Below, piece after piece: positions 31,348 through 33,523 of a DNA stretch of 33,523 nucleotides. Source of the DNA: DTU015 sp964641455 (lineage in GTDB: Bacteria; Bacillota; Sulfobacillia; Fermentithermobacillales; Fermentithermobacillaceae); assembly GCA_964641455.1 (NCBI GenBank), contig CAZXLH010000025.1, positions 1 through 33,523 of the forward strand, in the 5' to 3' direction. Under the pieces are notes generated by a model. That model was not told where the DNA came from, did not search any database, and worked only from the letters and a program-made list of their open reading frames with translations. Numbering within the stretch: position 1 is the stretch's first letter; each line of letters begins with the position of its first letter. Made by a program: the position numbers and the translations under genes.

Positions 31348-33523
31348 ATGAAAAGGAACAGACTTATTGCTACTGTTTTAGCAGTGGTAATGATTTTAGG
31401 GCTGGTCAGCGTAGGATTCGCTGCCGGCGTAGACCTTCCCGATCTCGAAGACTACGAGTGGGAGACGGAAGTACGCAGATTGGCTTCTCTGGGAGTATTT
31501 GAAGGTTACCCAGACGGAGAGTTTAAGCCGGAAAACACAGTTACCAGAGCCGAGTTTTCAAAGATGATTGTTTGCATTCTCGGCTTGGAAAATGCAGCTA
31601 ATTTGATGAAGGGTGAAACTGTATCCTTCTCAGATGTAGATGCAACACATTGGGCTTCCGGTTACATTAATGTTGCCGAAATGAAGGGCATAGTAAACGG
31701 TTATCCCGATGGTACTTTCAAACCTGAAGGAACCATTACCCACGCAGAAGCTCTTAAGATGATCTTGACTGCCATGGGTTACCTGGAAGAGGGCTTTTTG
31801 GTAGTACGCTGGCCCGCAACCTGGGTAGTTCAAGCAACTGAGATCGGCTTGGATGATGGAGTAGAGGTCTTGGCTAATGTGCCTATAACCAGGGGTGCAG
31901 TTGCCAAACTTCTCGACAATGGCCTAACCGAGCCTCATGTGAAGGTTACAGAAAAAGGTTTTGTAGACGTAGAAGTAACTTTCATGGATAAACTCGGAGT
32001 GGACTCTGTAAAGGGAATGGTAGTAAATTCGCCTGAACTTTGGACCAACACAAGCGATGATAAAATCACAGTTGACGATAAAGTATTCGTTTACGAAGAC
32101 TACGAAGGTTTGCTGGGCCACAACGTAAAAGTGTGGCACAAAAAGGGTGACAACACTGCCCTTGCAGTAGAAGATCTGAGTACTGAGAAAGCAGTAACCA
32201 ACAAAGAGTACCGTGATCTTAAAGGCAAAAATGACCTGGAGTTCTTTGTAAATTACCTTACCGGTGAAGATTACGCGGAAGAATACCCACATGAAGATGC
32301 TATTAGCAAACGTGTTGAAGGTGCAGACGAGATCGTCGTAGTTTATAAAGGTTCCACACCTATTGCAGTGAAGGCTGCAAAGTTCGACGTTGGAACTATA
32401 ACGGAGATCTATAAGTATCGCACTGCCATATATGTTGATGGAAATCGCTTAGACCTGGCTAAGCACGAAGTTGAATACCACGGTGTAGACGGTTTCGACG
32501 AACTTGAAAAAGACGATGTAATACACTATATCGTACACAATAAGCATGCAATCATTATAGTTTCAAGGGATGCTTACACAGGCAAACTGACCGGTATCAC
32601 CTACAATGGCGACCTAGAAGTTGACGGAGAGATTTACGTACCTATTAAAGGCGTTAAAATTGTAGATGCAACTGATGCAACTAAGGTAAGAGATCTGCTA
32701 GGCGAAAGGGTTACCCTGTATCTCAACAAAGACGGAAAGGTATATAAGATTGTTAAGGTTACACCGGAACATATCGACACTTATGCTATAGTCCAGGCAA
32801 CCTCGGTGAAGTTTGATAAGAATGACAGGCGTTACTTTGCCAAGTTCCTGACACTTGACGGTGAAGTTGAGTATGAGTATGAGGTACAGAACGAACTGGA
32901 ACTGACAGTCGGCAAGGTAGTGTACATTGATGCGATTGAAGAAGACCTAGCTAAAGTAACGGTTCTTACCAAGTCAGGTACTGTCATAGTGAAAGAAGTA
33001 GCAAGCAAGAAAATTAATGATACGTACGAGTATACCGATGACACTCTGTGGCTAGAAGAGACAACATCAGGCTACGTAGTGCGGCCCAGGCCCTATCGTG
33101 ACAACGTAGTTGAGTTGTATCTCAAGGGAAACACAAAAGAAGTTGTAGTAGGTATAGTAGTGAAAGAGAAAGTGGAAGAACCTGTAGTTCCAGTCGAGCC
33201 TGAGGTTGTAACTTATAGTATCGGCGAAGGCGACTATAACGCTACATTCGGTAGATTCTACGCAGAAAACAGAGATGGCGAGACTGTAACTTTATATGTA
33301 GAAGATGATTTCGATGCCTATGAAATAGGTGGAGAAGATGTTAGCGTAGCTGTTATGTTGGCGTTCTTAAGTGAAGAAGAAAATGTTCCAGCTTCAATTA
33401 AAGTTGTAACTGACGATGACGGCAATGTTATATTAGTAGTTGCTGGTAACTGGAAAGAATCAGAAGCTGCTCAAAAAGCTGCAGCTAAAGAAGCAATCAA
33501 GCCTAGCTGGAAAGTTGAATCTG
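31348..33523 (+). CDS. SLH-domain S-layer protein (3' end outside the window)
   Basis: This is a secreted surface protein, 725 codons visible and still open at the window end. The signal peptide is clear (MKRNRLIATVLAVVMILGLV, with likely cleavage near SVGFAA at 21-26). Three S-layer homology repeats follow: GYPDGEFKPENTVTRAEF near 53-70, GYPDGTFKPEGTITHAEA near 119-135, and a degenerate one ending ITRGAVAKLL near 180-189. These anchor such proteins to secondary cell-wall polysaccharide. The rest is acidic, beta-rich, Val/Asp/Glu/Lys-dominated sequence of a kind usual in S-layer proteins, with no enzyme motif that I can see. The ATG has AAAGGAGG 12 bases upstream, a long spacing. Confidence 0.93.
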   Translation, partial: MKRNRLIATVLAVVMILGLVSVGFAAGVDLPDLEDYEWETEVRRLASLGVFEGYPDGEFKPENTVTRAEFSKMIVCILGLENAANLMKGETVSFSDVDATHWASGYINVAEMKGIVNGYPDGTFKPEGTITHAEALKMILTAMGYLEEGFLVVRWPATWVVQATEIGLDDGVEVLANVPITRGAVAKLLDNGLTEPHVKVTEKGFVDVEVTFMDKLGVDSVKGMVVNSPELWTNTSDDKITVDDKVFVYEDYEGLLGHNVKVWHKKGDNTALAVEDLSTEKAVTNKEYRDLKGKNDLEFFVNYLTGEDYAEEYPHEDAISKRVEGADEIVVVYKGSTPIAVKAAKFDVGTITEIYKYRTAIYVDGNRLDLAKHEVEYHGVDGFDELEKDDVIHYIVHNKHAIIIVSRDAYTGKLTGITYNGDLEVDGEIYVPIKGVKIVDATDATKVRDLLGERVTLYLNKDGKVYKIVKVTPEHIDTYAIVQATSVKFDKNDRRYFAKFLTLDGEVEYEYEVQNELELTVGKVVYIDAIEEDLAKVTVLTKSGTVIVKEVASKKINDTYEYTDDTLWLEETTSGYVVRPRPYRDNVVELYLKGNTKEVVVGIVVKEKVEEPVVPVEPEVVTYSIGEGDYNATFGRFYAENRDGETVTLYVEDDFDAYEIGGEDVSVAVMLAFLSEEENVPASIKVVTDDDGNVILVVAGNWKESEAAQKAAAKEAIKPSWKVES

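Noticed and set aside
1..33523. CRISPR arrays, tRNA genes, insertion sequences, prophage genes
   Set aside because: I looked for evenly spaced repeats, tRNA T-loop patterns, transposase motifs and terminal repeats and found none. A programme search would be needed to exclude short or degenerate cases.

Overview
The window looks like a Firmicutes (Bacillota) chromosome segment, probably from an anaerobic, endospore-forming clostridial-type organism. The evidence is the large Bacillus-type SRP RNA next to dnaX-ybaB-recR-DUF2508-bofA, an RNA polymerase delta subunit next to pyrG, an SLH-domain S-layer protein, many TTG/GTG starts behind strong purine-rich ribosome binding sites, and an amino-acid-fermentation cluster. 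A run of exactly 100 Ns shows that this is a draft assembly. I see no tRNA, CRISPR array, insertion sequence or prophage.

Layout. (1) 1-3626: SRP RNA, then dnaX, ybaB, recR, a DUF2508 gene and bofA, ending in a terminator shared with the convergent gene. (2) 3642-8241: two divergent cell-wall M23 peptidases with LysM domains, separated by a long and apparently structured leader, then murA. (3) 8581-12314: an HtrA-type serine protease and, convergent to it, a class A penicillin-binding protein. (4) 12543-16021: speE, speB and argS, that is spermidine synthase, agmatinase and an arginyl-tRNA synthetase with a divergent HIGH motif. (5) 16162-26281: a lysine-degradation island. A sigma-54-dependent activator with a PAS domain is divergent from kdd-kamA-kamB-kamC-kamD-kamE, and a near-perfect sigma-54 promoter lies upstream of kdd. 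(6) 26347-30854: rpoE and pyrG, each followed by a clear terminator, then a PhzF-like gene and pcp. (7) 30855-33523: a strong sigma-A promoter, a leader of about 330 nt with a predicted multi-branch fold, and an SLH-domain S-layer protein that runs off the window.

How the genes work together. KamA makes beta-lysine from lysine with radical SAM chemistry. KamDE, a B12/PLP enzyme, moves the terminal amino group to give 3,5-diaminohexanoate, and Kdd deaminates it oxidatively. KamB and KamC are the usual companions of KamDE and are probably involved in its maintenance or reactivation. The next enzymes of the pathway (Kce, Kal) are not in the window. The island lies between argS and rpoE-pyrG, inside a pbp-speE-speB-argS-rpoE-pyrG neighbourhood that I remember as conserved in Firmicutes.

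The points most worth a second look are: the kamC 5' end, where a one-base indel appears to separate a good ATG and ribosome binding site from the rest of the gene; the 100-N gap in kamC, whose flanks share an 8-base overlap that would close it in frame; the sigma-54 control of the island; the ArgS with NVVN in place of HxGH; and two unassigned structured leaders, one upstream of an M23/G5 peptidase and one upstream of the S-layer gene.
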